From NCBI GenBank assembly GCA_029260135.1, contig JAJDDV010000024.1:1-64000 (forward strand): a stretch of 64,000 nucleotides of DNA, written 5' to 3'. Shown here piece by piece: positions 35,246 to 43,032 of the stretch (its first letter is position 1; every line of letters starts with the position of its first letter). The stretch comes from Phycisphaerae bacterium. GTDB lineage: Bacteria; Planctomycetota; Phycisphaerae; UBA1845. Both the position numbers and the translations under genes were made by a program. Below the pieces are notes generated by a model, which was not told the origin of the DNA, made no database searches, and saw only the letters and a program-made list of their open reading frames with translations.

Positions 35246-36627
35246 TTGCTGGCTCCCACGGGTTCCGGCCGCGCCGGCGCGGGCTGAGACTTGGGAAGGT
35301 AGCTCTTGAGGCGTTCGGTCACCTCGGCGACGGACTTCTCGCGTCCCTCCTGGACTTCCCAGATGGAAACGATCGGGAAGAGCTTGGTGAAGAGCACGTA
35401 GAGCAGCGTGAACGCCGCAAAACAGGCGGCCAGTATGCTCCACTCGACCCACGTCGGCGTGTAGACGATGTCTTCCGCGTGGGGGAGTCTCGGCTGGGAG
35501 AGCGAGGGCACGACAATGATAAACCGCTCCAGATACATCCCCACCGTAATGGAAAGCGAAGCGATCACCGTTCCGAGAATCGTCCGCGTGCGTTTGAACG
35601 CGAGTATGGTGACGGGAATGAAGAAGCAGGTGACCACCATGGTCCAGAAGTGAGGCGCAAACGGACCGGTGAACTTCAACCAGAAGATCGTCATGTGGGT
35701 CGGTTCGCTGCCGTAGAACGTGGTCAGAAACTCTGACGCGGTGAAGTAGAACCAAGCAAAGCACATGACCAAGAGCAACAAGCCGAGATTGTTGAAGTGA
35801 ATGTCCTTGAGGTACTCGCCCAGGCCGTACACCCAGCGGATCAGCGCCATGGCGCAGATCAGCGCCGCAATTCCGGAGAAGATGGCACCGACCACGAAAT
35901 AGGGCCCGAAGATCGCACTGTGCCACATCGGCTGAATCGTCATCGCAAAGACGAAACTCACAACGGTGTGCACGGAGACGGCCACGGGTATCACGATGAT
36001 GGCCATGACACTGATGAGAATGTCGAGGATTCGATGCTGGCGCGGTGTCCCCGTCCACCCGAGCGCCAGAAGGCGATAGAACCACCGCCTCTTGTTGGTG
36101 TGGTCGCGGAGGATCGCGATGTCGGGAATGAGCGGCAGGTAGAGGTAGGTGGTGCTCATGGTCAGGTAGACCGTGATGCTGCACACATCCCACAGGAGCG
36201 GCGACCCGAACTTGGCGTGTTTGATCACGTTCAGCATTCGGTCCGGTCGACCCAGGTCGACCAGAATGTTCCCGACACCGAACAGGATGACCATGACGGT
36301 GATAACTTCCGCGGAGCGCGTGATGGTTCGGCGCCACTCTGCGCCTACAATCCGCAGGATCGCGGAGATCAGTGTTCCGGCGTGGCTGATGCCGATGAAG
36401 AAGACGAAATTTGTGATGTAGAATCCCCAGTACACGGGCCTGCCCAGGCCGGTCACGCCGAGACCTTCCCGATATTGGACCGTATAGGCGTATACACCGA
36501 GGCCGATGACGCTCAGTAACACCGCCACCGTGATGTAGAACTTAGGTCCCGTATGGAGGATGGGCTCCAACAGAATGGCGTCTTCAGTGAGTGGTGGTGG
36601 AGACGGTTTCTTTGTAGCGACGGACAC
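35242..36627 (-). CDS. NrfD/PsrC-like integral membrane subunit (ActC/QrcD-like, 461 aa)
   Basis: GTG start 2 bases after the ferredoxin gene; GAGG 10 bases upstream. About ten membrane helices. The first region (YWGFYITNFVFFIGISHAGTLISAILRI) matches the quinol-site end of ActC/NrfD proteins, and LDILISVMAIIVIPVAVSVHTVVSFVF contains the SVHT..S.F stretch typical of the ActC/PsrC branch. It exchanges electrons with the quinone pool and is the membrane anchor for the ferredoxin and molybdopterin subunits encoded just upstream. The length, larger than classical NrfD (about 310), agrees with ActC/ActF or QrcD. Confidence 0.92.
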   Translation of the reverse strand: MSVATKKPSPPPLTEDAILLEPILHTGPKFYITVAVLLSVIGLGVYAYTVQYREGLGVTGLGRPVYWGFYITNFVFFIGISHAGTLISAILRIVGAEWRRTITRSAEVITVMVILFGVGNILVDLGRPDRMLNVIKHAKFGSPLLWDVCSITVYLTMSTTYLYLPLIPDIAILRDHTNKRRWFYRLLALGWTGTPRQHRILDILISVMAIIVIPVAVSVHTVVSFVFAMTIQPMWHSAIFGPYFVVGAIFSGIAALICAMALIRWVYGLGEYLKDIHFNNLGLLLLVMCFAWFYFTASEFLTTFYGSEPTHMTIFWLKFTGPFAPHFWTMVVTCFFIPVTILAFKRTRTILGTVIASLSITVGMYLERFIIVVPSLSQPRLPHAEDIVYTPTWVEWSILAACFAAFTLLYVLFTKLFPIVSIWEVQEGREKSVAEVTERLKSYLPKSQPAPARPEPVGASK

Positions 36628-36629
36628 GT

Positions 36630-37316
36630 TTAATCACCCTCGCGCAAGTAAATCACCTTCGGTTCAGTGCCCAGATCCTCAAGAAGTTTGTACGCCCGCC
36701 GGCTGTGGGCCAGCTTGGAGACCTCGCTTTCGGGATTACTGAGATCGCCGAAGACCATGGCCCCGGTTGGGCAGGACTCGACGCAAGCGGGCGAGTATTC
36801 GCCGGGGCGCATCGCCCGTTCCTCGGCGCGTGCATGATCTCGAGCGTTCTGGAGTCGATGGTGGCAGAGCGTACACTTCTCGACGACGCCCTTGGGTCGG
36901 ACGGAAACGTCGGGGTTCAAGTGCTTGCCCATGGGCTCGGGCCAGCTCGGCGTCGTCCAGTTGAAGTACCTGGCCGTATAAGGACACGCCGTCGTGCAGT
37001 ACCGACACCCTATGCAGCGGCTAAAGATCTGTCCGACGATGCCGTCCTCGTTGCGGAACGTCGCCCCCACCGGGCAGACCTTGACGCAGGGTGGATGGTC
37101 GCAGTGCAGACAGGGTCGCGGCAGCAAGCGCTCGATCGCCTTGGGGCGTTCCCCCTCTCCCTCGAATGGAATCATCTCCATCCACGTATAGTTCCGACCT
37201 CGCCGAGCATCGTCCGCGCCCGTCGGCGGGAGGTTGTTCTCCGCCTGACAGGCTGTGACACAAGCCTGGCAGGCCGTGCAGCGGTCCAGGTCGATTGTCA
37301 TTCCCCACTTCGCCAT
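36630..37316 (-). CDS. Ferredoxin-type subunit with four [4Fe-4S] clusters (228 aa)
   Basis: The ATG at 37316 is preceded by GGGAG; the frame extends further up but without a site. Four Cys sets are visible: CTACQACVTAC, CLHCDHPPCVKVC, CIGCRYCTTAC and CTLC...CVESC, the DMSO reductase B/PsrB/QrcC pattern. It passes electrons between the molybdopterin subunit and NrfD. It has no Tat leader of its own, so it is probably exported in complex with the Tat-bearing catalytic subunit. In ACIII of Bacteroidota and Chloroflexota this part is fused into ActB; here the genes are separate, as in Qrc. Confidence 0.93.
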   Translation of the reverse strand: MAKWGMTIDLDRCTACQACVTACQAENNLPPTGADDARRGRNYTWMEMIPFEGEGERPKAIERLLPRPCLHCDHPPCVKVCPVGATFRNEDGIVGQIFSRCIGCRYCTTACPYTARYFNWTTPSWPEPMGKHLNPDVSVRPKGVVEKCTLCHHRLQNARDHARAEERAMRPGEYSPACVESCPTGAMVFGDLSNPESEVSKLAHSRRAYKLLEDLGTEPKVIYLREGD

Positions 37317-37351
37317 GCCTCTGCTCCCTTTCGCTCCAGTAGGGATTCGGT

Positions 37352-39787
37352 TTACATCTTTCGGAGGGTCGCACGCGTGGAGGTCCAAAGCGCCGTACCG
37401 GTCAACGGATCGGTACGCGCATCGACGAGGTCTGCGGGATTCTCACCGATGCCACGACACCAACGCCCGCCGGACTTGCGCCCAAAGCCGAAGGGAATGG
37501 CCACGACGTCGTGCATCACTCCGGTGTAGAGCCTGACCGGAAGCGTGAGGCGACCACGCGGCGTGCGAACTTCCACGTGATCGTGCGCGGTCACCCCGAA
37601 TCGCTCCGCCGTCTCCGGGTGAATCTCGACCCAGGTTCGCCACTTCTCGAACATGTACGCCCCGGCGATGTCGTTCAGCCAGGGCAGATTGGGGCTGGAA
37701 CAGCCAACGAGATTGGGTAGTTCATACACGTAGAGTTCGAGCGGATAGGTCTCGTCGCTTGTCCGCGGTTCGGCTCGGCATTGCGGCAGCAAGCGCGCGG
37801 ACACCTCGTCGGGGTCTCCTGCAGCGGGGATCGCCTCGAAGGAGGATGCCAAGTAGGCCGAGCTGAATGCGAAACGCCGAAGGGGGCGCTGTAGGACGCG
37901 ATCCCACTTGCCGTGAAAGTAGATCGGGTCCGTCCAACCGCCCCCGGCGATGACATCCCGCTTGAATTCTGCAAAATCGCTCGAGAACGGCGCCCGCCAT
38001 CCCCGCGTTTCCAGCAATTGCGCCCAACTCTCTTCGTTGGCCGGCCCGAACGTCGCACCCTCGCCTCGATCGAAGAGCTCTCGAAGCACCGCTTCGACGG
38101 CGGACTCCGCATCCGCCCACGGCAAGGCGCCGCCCACTTTCCCTCCAAGGCGGTTCGCAAGAGCTCGCACAACCGAATAGGCATCGCGTCCACGCTTCGG
38201 CGGATCCATGACGGGCTGTGACACCGTAACCACCGGGTGCCCTTTCAAGGTGTGCGCTACGTCGAAGTCCCACCGATGAAGCCCGTGAAGCGCGGGGAGT
38301 ATCAGGTCCGCGTGGCGATTCGAATCGTGGTGGTACCCGGAAATGGCAGCCACAAACGGCACGGCCGAAAGTGCAGCGCCGAACGCCGCACCTTCCGCCA
38401 GCGAAAAGACGGGATCCGCTTCGGCCAGGATCAGGGCTTCGGTCGAATAGGGGCGACGGTCCTTGATCGCGCGCGTCAGTAGGTCGATGGCGCTGCCGCC
38501 GAGTCGTCGATCCGCCGCCGGTCCGTCGAGCGGCTCGTTCGCCAAACCCCGGGTGGCTACGTCGTCGATGTCGAATTCGCCGTCGAGAAGGGTGAGCTCC
38601 TGGAAGACGGTGATCCCTCCCGGCACATCGATGGATCCTGCCAGCGCGTTGAGGCAATGAATGGCCATCCGGTGGTAGGTCGCCTGGGCACCGCATCCTC
38701 CGCCGTCATACCCGACGGCGATGGCAGGCCCGTTCGAGCTGAACTCCCGCGCAAGACGAAAAATGGTCCCTTCCACAACGCCGGTCCCAGCTTCCACCTT
38801 TCGTGGCGCATAGTCTTGGAGAACCATGCGGCGGAATCCCAGGTGCGAGACGCCGTTGCGATCGGTCCAGTCCTCGAACCCGAATCCGTGCCGGCCGACA
38901 AAGTCGCGATCGTAGAGTCCCTCGCGGATCATCACATGTGCGATGCCCAGTGCGAGCGTTCCTTCCGTTCCCGGACGTATGGGTATCCACTCGTCGGCCT
39001 TGGTCGCCGTCACCGAGTGTCGCGGCTCGATATGGACCCACCGTGGGCGGAAGCCGGGCCTGCCTCTGCGAAAATCGGCGAAGACCCGAGCGCTCTGCTC
39101 TGTCGACCAGTGGGCATCGAGCCAGCCACTGGAGAAGGACAGCACATATCCCGCCTTGGCAACGTCATACCCGATACGCTGCGCGACACCCTGGGTGGCC
39201 AGCACCGCCGGCTGGACACCGAGATTGTCATCCGGGTGCGCATCGATGATGTTCGGCGTTCCGTACGCCCGCGCAAACCGGCGCCACGCGGTGCGACTCA
39301 GCCCTCGTCCACGACCCAGCACCACGCTGAGACCTTCCGGATTTCCGTTGCCCCGAAGCAGCGCGAGCTTGTCCGCGACCATGGCGATGGCCGCATCCCA
39401 CTCGATCTCCTCCCACTGCCCGGACCCTCTGGAACCGACGCAGCGAAGCGGTTGGCGAAGCCGATCCGGGTTGTAGACATCCTGGAGTACGGCCGACGCG
39501 CGCGAACAAAGACCCCCGCGGTTGATCGGATGGTCCTTGTTGCCGCGGACCCCCACCGCACATCCATGAACCAGACGCACGCGCAGTCCACAGCCACCGG
39601 GACACATCGAACACAGCGTGTTGATATGCTGCTCTCGCGGAGGACCGTCCTCGGTTCCGGCATATTCAAGAAACCACGATCGCGGTGCGGCCCACGAACA
39701 CGCCGTGACACCATAGGTCGCACCAAACGCCGCCAAGAAATCACGCCGGTTCAGGTTTACCCATTCCTTCATGGCACCAAAGCTCAC
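37352..39787 (-). CDS. Tat-exported molybdopterin oxidoreductase subunit (QrcB/ActB1-like, 811 aa)
   Basis: Begins GTG directly after the previous gene's stop (1-base gap), or ATG 5 codons later (MKEWVNLNRRDFL). Twin-arginine leader NRRDFLAAFGATYGVTACSWA. An N-terminal [4Fe-4S] site follows (CSMCPGGC and a fourth Cys in GGLCSRAS), then the molybdopterin-binding domains and the C-terminal PRGRLTLPVRLYTG barrel. It belongs to the DMSO reductase superfamily. In ACIII and Qrc the equivalent subunit has lost Mo cofactor or catalysis, so its presence does not by itself mean an enzymatic substrate. Whether this one binds cofactor cannot be read from sequence by eye. Electron transfer with the ferredoxin subunit is expected. 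Confidence 0.92.
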   Translation of the reverse strand: MSFGAMKEWVNLNRRDFLAAFGATYGVTACSWAAPRSWFLEYAGTEDGPPREQHINTLCSMCPGGCGLRVRLVHGCAVGVRGNKDHPINRGGLCSRASAVLQDVYNPDRLRQPLRCVGSRGSGQWEEIEWDAAIAMVADKLALLRGNGNPEGLSVVLGRGRGLSRTAWRRFARAYGTPNIIDAHPDDNLGVQPAVLATQGVAQRIGYDVAKAGYVLSFSSGWLDAHWSTEQSARVFADFRRGRPGFRPRWVHIEPRHSVTATKADEWIPIRPGTEGTLALGIAHVMIREGLYDRDFVGRHGFGFEDWTDRNGVSHLGFRRMVLQDYAPRKVEAGTGVVEGTIFRLAREFSSNGPAIAVGYDGGGCGAQATYHRMAIHCLNALAGSIDVPGGITVFQELTLLDGEFDIDDVATRGLANEPLDGPAADRRLGGSAIDLLTRAIKDRRPYSTEALILAEADPVFSLAEGAAFGAALSAVPFVAAISGYHHDSNRHADLILPALHGLHRWDFDVAHTLKGHPVVTVSQPVMDPPKRGRDAYSVVRALANRLGGKVGGALPWADAESAVEAVLRELFDRGEGATFGPANEESWAQLLETRGWRAPFSSDFAEFKRDVIAGGGWTDPIYFHGKWDRVLQRPLRRFAFSSAYLASSFEAIPAAGDPDEVSARLLPQCRAEPRTSDETYPLELYVYELPNLVGCSSPNLPWLNDIAGAYMFEKWRTWVEIHPETAERFGVTAHDHVEVRTPRGRLTLPVRLYTGVMHDVVAIPFGFGRKSGGRWCRGIGENPADLVDARTDPLTGTALWTSTRATLRKM

Positions 39788-39788
39788 G

Positions 39789-41036
39789 CTAGCGTCCTAG
39801 GGGTTTCATGCTTTTCTGAGAGGAAGCAACGAGGAACTTCATGTCCGCCGGCTCCATGCGAGTACCCTCTTCGTCCGTGACCAACGTCTCCGTGGAGTAC
39901 TCGTAATACAGCGTCGCCTTCGCCACCAGACGAGTCGACTTGACCTTCCGGAACGTGACGTCCAGCAGTCTCGCCTCGTTGGGTTTCAGCCGAGTGTCAC
40001 TGCGTATACGTGCGGCGCGAAGCAACACCTCGTGCTCACGCTGAAGTGGTTTCCCCTTTGCATCGAGCATGACAATCTCGAAAGGGAGATCACGCCGCCC
40101 CACTTCGACACCTCCGTCACGGATCACGAGCTCCAACACTGCGCGATGCATCGGCAAGCCGGTCGGAAAGCAGTGCCCGCTGCCTTTGTTCGTCACCTTG
40201 AGGTAGACCGTGACTCGGTCCCCCATCCAGTCGTATCCCAGCAACTCGAGTGACACGGCATCTCGAACGCGCTCGATATCGTGGGAGCCGGAAATATCGT
40301 GCAGATTCACCAATTCCGGCGTCGAGTCCTTCACGCCCAAGGCAACGACGCGGCCGGGGACGAGCGGCATGTGACAATCCTGACACTGCGTACCTCGCCG
40401 TGCGTAGTTGCTCGCCTTCCACTCGCTGTATGTTCCCAGGACGGTAACGCCGTTGGCGTTACGATATTCATGACAGGTCGCACAGAATTCGGAGCGCGTG
40501 TGCAGCGATGAATCGACGATCTCATGGACCGGTGACTGCGCGTGCTCCAACGGGCCATACTTGACCGACCCCACCGTGAGATCGAACGGATCCGTCTTCC
40601 GGTCAAGATCAACGGCTTTGACGCTGTGGCAGAAATCGCACGTGACACCCTCCGCCGTAACCGCCTGCTGAACCGCGTAATCCTTGCTCGTTCGCACGGT
40701 TGGTGTATGACACGCCAGACAAGCGCGGGCCTCCGTCTCGCCGTAGGCATCGATACTCCGCCGATAGGCGGCTTGAAAGACCCCGTTCTTCCACGCATTC
40801 GCGTGAAGGGATTGCTGCCACACTGCGTGAATCGCCTGATGACACTCACCGCAAATCGCCGACGAAGTCCACCCATCTTTGTTCAACTTGGGTAGCGACT
40901 CCGGTGACGTGACCATCGAACCGGGCTGTTCCGCACGGGACAACGTGACGGCTTGCCCCAAGAAGGCGACCACTCCGGCCAGGAGAACGAGAACGCAACG
41001 CTGCACAGAAGCCCGACAAACCGTAAGCCGGCCCAT
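39789..41036 (-). CDS. Exported pentaheme cytochrome c, c-554-like (415 aa)
   Basis: ATG at 41036 with GGGAG 7 bases upstream; signal peptide about 1-38 (ending LSRAEQP). Five heme sites in the N-terminal half: CGECH, CLACH, CDFCH, CATCH and CQDCH, followed by a beta-rich C-terminal half (residues about 230-400) with GSGHCFPTGLPMHRAVLEL. The N-terminal arrangement resembles cytochrome c-554/NrfB-type multiheme proteins; GHxFPTG with a following beta-sandwich is frequent in this family. It precedes the molybdopterin gene with no real gap and so belongs to the complex or feeds it. Confidence 0.88.
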   Translation of the reverse strand: MGRLTVCRASVQRCVLVLLAGVVAFLGQAVTLSRAEQPGSMVTSPESLPKLNKDGWTSSAICGECHQAIHAVWQQSLHANAWKNGVFQAAYRRSIDAYGETEARACLACHTPTVRTSKDYAVQQAVTAEGVTCDFCHSVKAVDLDRKTDPFDLTVGSVKYGPLEHAQSPVHEIVDSSLHTRSEFCATCHEYRNANGVTVLGTYSEWKASNYARRGTQCQDCHMPLVPGRVVALGVKDSTPELVNLHDISGSHDIERVRDAVSLELLGYDWMGDRVTVYLKVTNKGSGHCFPTGLPMHRAVLELVIRDGGVEVGRRDLPFEIVMLDAKGKPLQREHEVLLRAARIRSDTRLKPNEARLLDVTFRKVKSTRLVAKATLYYEYSTETLVTDEEGTRMEPADMKFLVASSQKSMKPLGR

Positions 41037-41211
41037 GAGGTATCTCCCTTCTGAACTCAACTTCTCCCGGCCGCACGCTGGCGTCGGAGGCAAGCCCATA
41101 CCCAAGGCGATTCAACCATCGCACCGGTCCCGCGGGCGGACAATCCACCTGCCGCCGCCACGATGCTTCGTTCCGGCATCAACGACGCGCGAAGACGTCG
41201 CCCATTCTTGC

Positions 41212-41700
41212 CTACTCCAAACGCTTCGCCGCGCTCGCCTGAAGATCGTGGACCCACATGGTTTGCATCCGCTGCAACCTGTGTCCGATCTCACCGGCCA
41301 GATTGCGCATGAACAGGTAGCCCGATTGCGGATCCGAGTCGAAAAACGATTCAAGCGCGTCGCGAGTGAAGCTGGCAAGCGTGCAATCGCCCGCGCATCG
41401 CGCGCTGAGTGTAAAGTGATACGGGCTGACCAACGCCGACCAGGCAACAAGATCGCCGACCTGCTTCGTTTCCATCGTAACGTCACGTGTGACGCCCATG
41501 ATCTGCACGGGAAACAGAAGCTCGACGACACCGTCCTGCAGAATCATGAGGTTGTCGGCGTCCTGACCTCGCTCAAACAGGACGTGACCGGCTTTAAACG
41601 AAACCGCCCGCCCGCAAGCGCAGAGCTGGTCCATGGCGTCATCAGCGATGCCTCGAAACACGGCCGACCCGGATCGATGTAGACCCTCGACGCTGCCCAT
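41212..41700 (-). CDS. Cyclic-nucleotide-binding-domain protein without HTH (162 aa)
   Basis: Start MGSVEGLHRSG, chosen for GGAAGG 6 bases upstream. It is a single Crp/Fnr-type sensory domain: FRGIADDAMDQLCACGRAVSFKAGHVLFERGQDADNLMILQDGVVEL, then VGDLVAWSALVSPYHFTLSARC where a cNMP phosphate-binding cassette would lie. It ends after the dimer helix (LFMRNLAGEIGHRLQRMQ) with no DNA-binding domain. The cassette lacks the canonical GE...L.R(S/T)A order, so cAMP binding is doubtful. First gene of the cytochrome operon; such domains may regulate a partner by contact. Not a truncated transcription factor by frameshift as far as I can see: the frame ends in a clean stop. Confidence 0.75.
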   Translation of the reverse strand: MGSVEGLHRSGSAVFRGIADDAMDQLCACGRAVSFKAGHVLFERGQDADNLMILQDGVVELLFPVQIMGVTRDVTMETKQVGDLVAWSALVSPYHFTLSARCAGDCTLASFTRDALESFFDSDPQSGYLFMRNLAGEIGHRLQRMQTMWVHDLQASAAKRLE

Positions 41701-41706
41701 TTCGTG

Positions 41707-41712
41707 CCTTCC
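41707..41712 (-). promoter_or_regulatory. Ribosome binding site of the cNMP-binding protein gene
   Basis: GGAAGG, 6 bases before ATG 41700. It decides against the TTG and ATG codons 24-30 bases upstream. Confidence 0.6.
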
Positions 41713-41908
41713 ACTGCCGTACATGTCCAAAACACGGCCGAGCGTTCCTCCGGAACCGGCAGCGCGCAGACCTCTCAGGCTGCTGCGCTGTCGCCAGCGA
41801 GGAATACAAGGCCATTGCCCAAACCGTCATCGGTCGAGCACTTCGGAGAAGTGCGGCGGTCATCCGGCCCGTCAGCCGTCGCGCCCGCCGAAGGTGACCC
41901 GACCGGTC

Positions 41909-41937
41909 TATTAATGCATATCGCCCTCTTCATGTCA
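41909..41937 (-). promoter_or_regulatory. Sigma70-type promoter of the cytochrome/NrfD operon
   Basis: On the minus strand: TTGACA (41932-41937), 17-base spacer, ATTAAT (41909-41914; 4 of 6 with TATAAT). The leader to the first gene would be about 200 bases. The only strong promoter-like match between the divergent genes. Confidence 0.6.
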
Positions 41938-42188
41938 AGAGAAATCCTCCGCATCGTGAAGCGGCGACACTTCATGACGTTTCGTGTCATCGGGCTGACG
42001 AAACTCGCGCCGCTGCGATCAACAATCTCTAACCGATCCGGTGTTAGATCGAGCGACGAGCAAGTGCCATCGACAAGGCATTTGCAGGACGGCAACCGTG
42101 AACGTAGCATGGGGCTTGCGTTGAACTCGAGTCAAAGAAGCGTTCACGGGCACGCTTCGCTAAACGCAAACATCTGCGAGGGATACAC
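41938..42188. other. Divergent control region with a small palindrome
   Basis: No gene here. ATGAC-N7-GTCAT at 41974-41990 is a 5-base-arm inverted repeat just behind the minus-strand promoter and upstream of the plus-strand cytochrome gene, a possible operator. No convincing promoter for the plus-strand gene was found. Confidence 0.4.
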
Positions 42189-42869
42189 ATGAAGACGCGA
42201 CAATGGGTCACGATCGTAGCGGTCATCTTTACACTTGCGATTTCCACGAGCCTGCGCGCGGGACCACCCGCCGCACGAGAGGCGGCTTCATCAACCGCAG
42301 TGATATCGATGCTCCACGCCACGGTCGGCGACGACGCGGGCAGTTACAGTTACGTCGGTTCCAAGAAGTGCAAGAAGTGCCACATCAAACAGCACAAGAG
42401 CTGGGCCAAGACGCGGATGGCCAACGCGCTCGACATCCTCAAACCCGGCAAGTCCAAAGAGATGAAAGAGAAGTTTCACCTCGACGCAAACAAGGACTAT
42501 TCCACCGACCCCGCCTGTCTGAGATGCCACACGACGGGCTTCGGCCAGCAGGGCGGATACGCCGTTCCTGATCCCGCCGACAAGAAGTCCGTCCGCGCCG
42601 CGAAAAAACTCGCCGGCGTGGGATGCGAGTCCTGCCACGGGCCTGGCAGCGAGTACGTCAAGGTCTTCGACGAAATCCTCAAATCCAAACGAACCTACAA
42701 GGTCGAAGAACTCTACGCCGTCGGATTGCGAAAAATCGACGCGTCCGTTTGTCTTACCTGCCACAACGACGAGAGCCCGACGGTCGAGAAGGGCGACACC
42801 TTCGATTACGAAAAGCGAAAAGAGGACGGCACGCACGAGCACCTGCCTCTCAAACAACGAGGCAGCTAA
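42189..42869 (+). CDS. Exported tetraheme cytochrome c-554-like protein (226 aa)
   Basis: Signal peptide about 1-24 (ending SLRAG). Four heme sites: CKKCH, CLRCH, CESCHGPGS and CLTCH. The segment SYVGSKKCKKCHIKQHKSW at the first heme and CESCHGPGSEYV at the third are typical of the cytochrome c-554 family (nitrifier electron carrier; wide-spread in anaerobes and planctomycetes). A periplasmic electron carrier, transcribed divergently from the NrfD complex operon; GAGGG sits 9 bases before the ATG. Lysine-rich surface (KKCKK, KSKEMKEK) would suit docking to acidic partners. Confidence 0.9.
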   Translation: MKTRQWVTIVAVIFTLAISTSLRAGPPAAREAASSTAVISMLHATVGDDAGSYSYVGSKKCKKCHIKQHKSWAKTRMANALDILKPGKSKEMKEKFHLDANKDYSTDPACLRCHTTGFGQQGGYAVPDPADKKSVRAAKKLAGVGCESCHGPGSEYVKVFDEILKSKRTYKVEELYAVGLRKIDASVCLTCHNDESPTVEKGDTFDYEKRKEDGTHEHLPLKQRGS

Positions 42870-42895
42870 GCGCCGCCGGCTGGCCGTTTGAAAAC

Positions 42896-42966
42896 GACCA
42901 CCGGCGGAAGGAGACGACGAATCGACGCGGTTCGCGTTCGCGCGCTTCGTGAATCCGCCGGTGGTC
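42896..42966. terminator. 12-base inverted repeat between convergent genes
   Basis: GACCACCGGCGG (42896-42907) and CCGCCGGTGGTC (42955-42966) are perfect complements. A third related arm (CCGCCGGCTGGCC, from about 42873) can form a shorter competing hairpin with the first. It lies between two genes that end towards each other, so two-way termination is likely, though there is no T-run. Confidence 0.5.
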
Positions 42967-43032
42967 AATTCTCGATTCGAGTCCGTCGCCCGGCGAGGAC
43001 GCAGCGTTCTCACCGGGCACAGGGGTACCACG

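Noticed and set aside
35246-36337. Extension of the tetra-domain cytochrome frame far upstream
   Set aside because: It overlaps the NrfD gene in another frame and gives a His/Arg-rich sequence. The true start is the ATGA overlap at 35245, followed by a signal peptide.
41704-42192. Plus-strand frame of 162 codons across the divergent control region
   Set aside because: It spans the promoter and palindrome, overlaps the start of the cytochrome gene and has no protein-like pattern.
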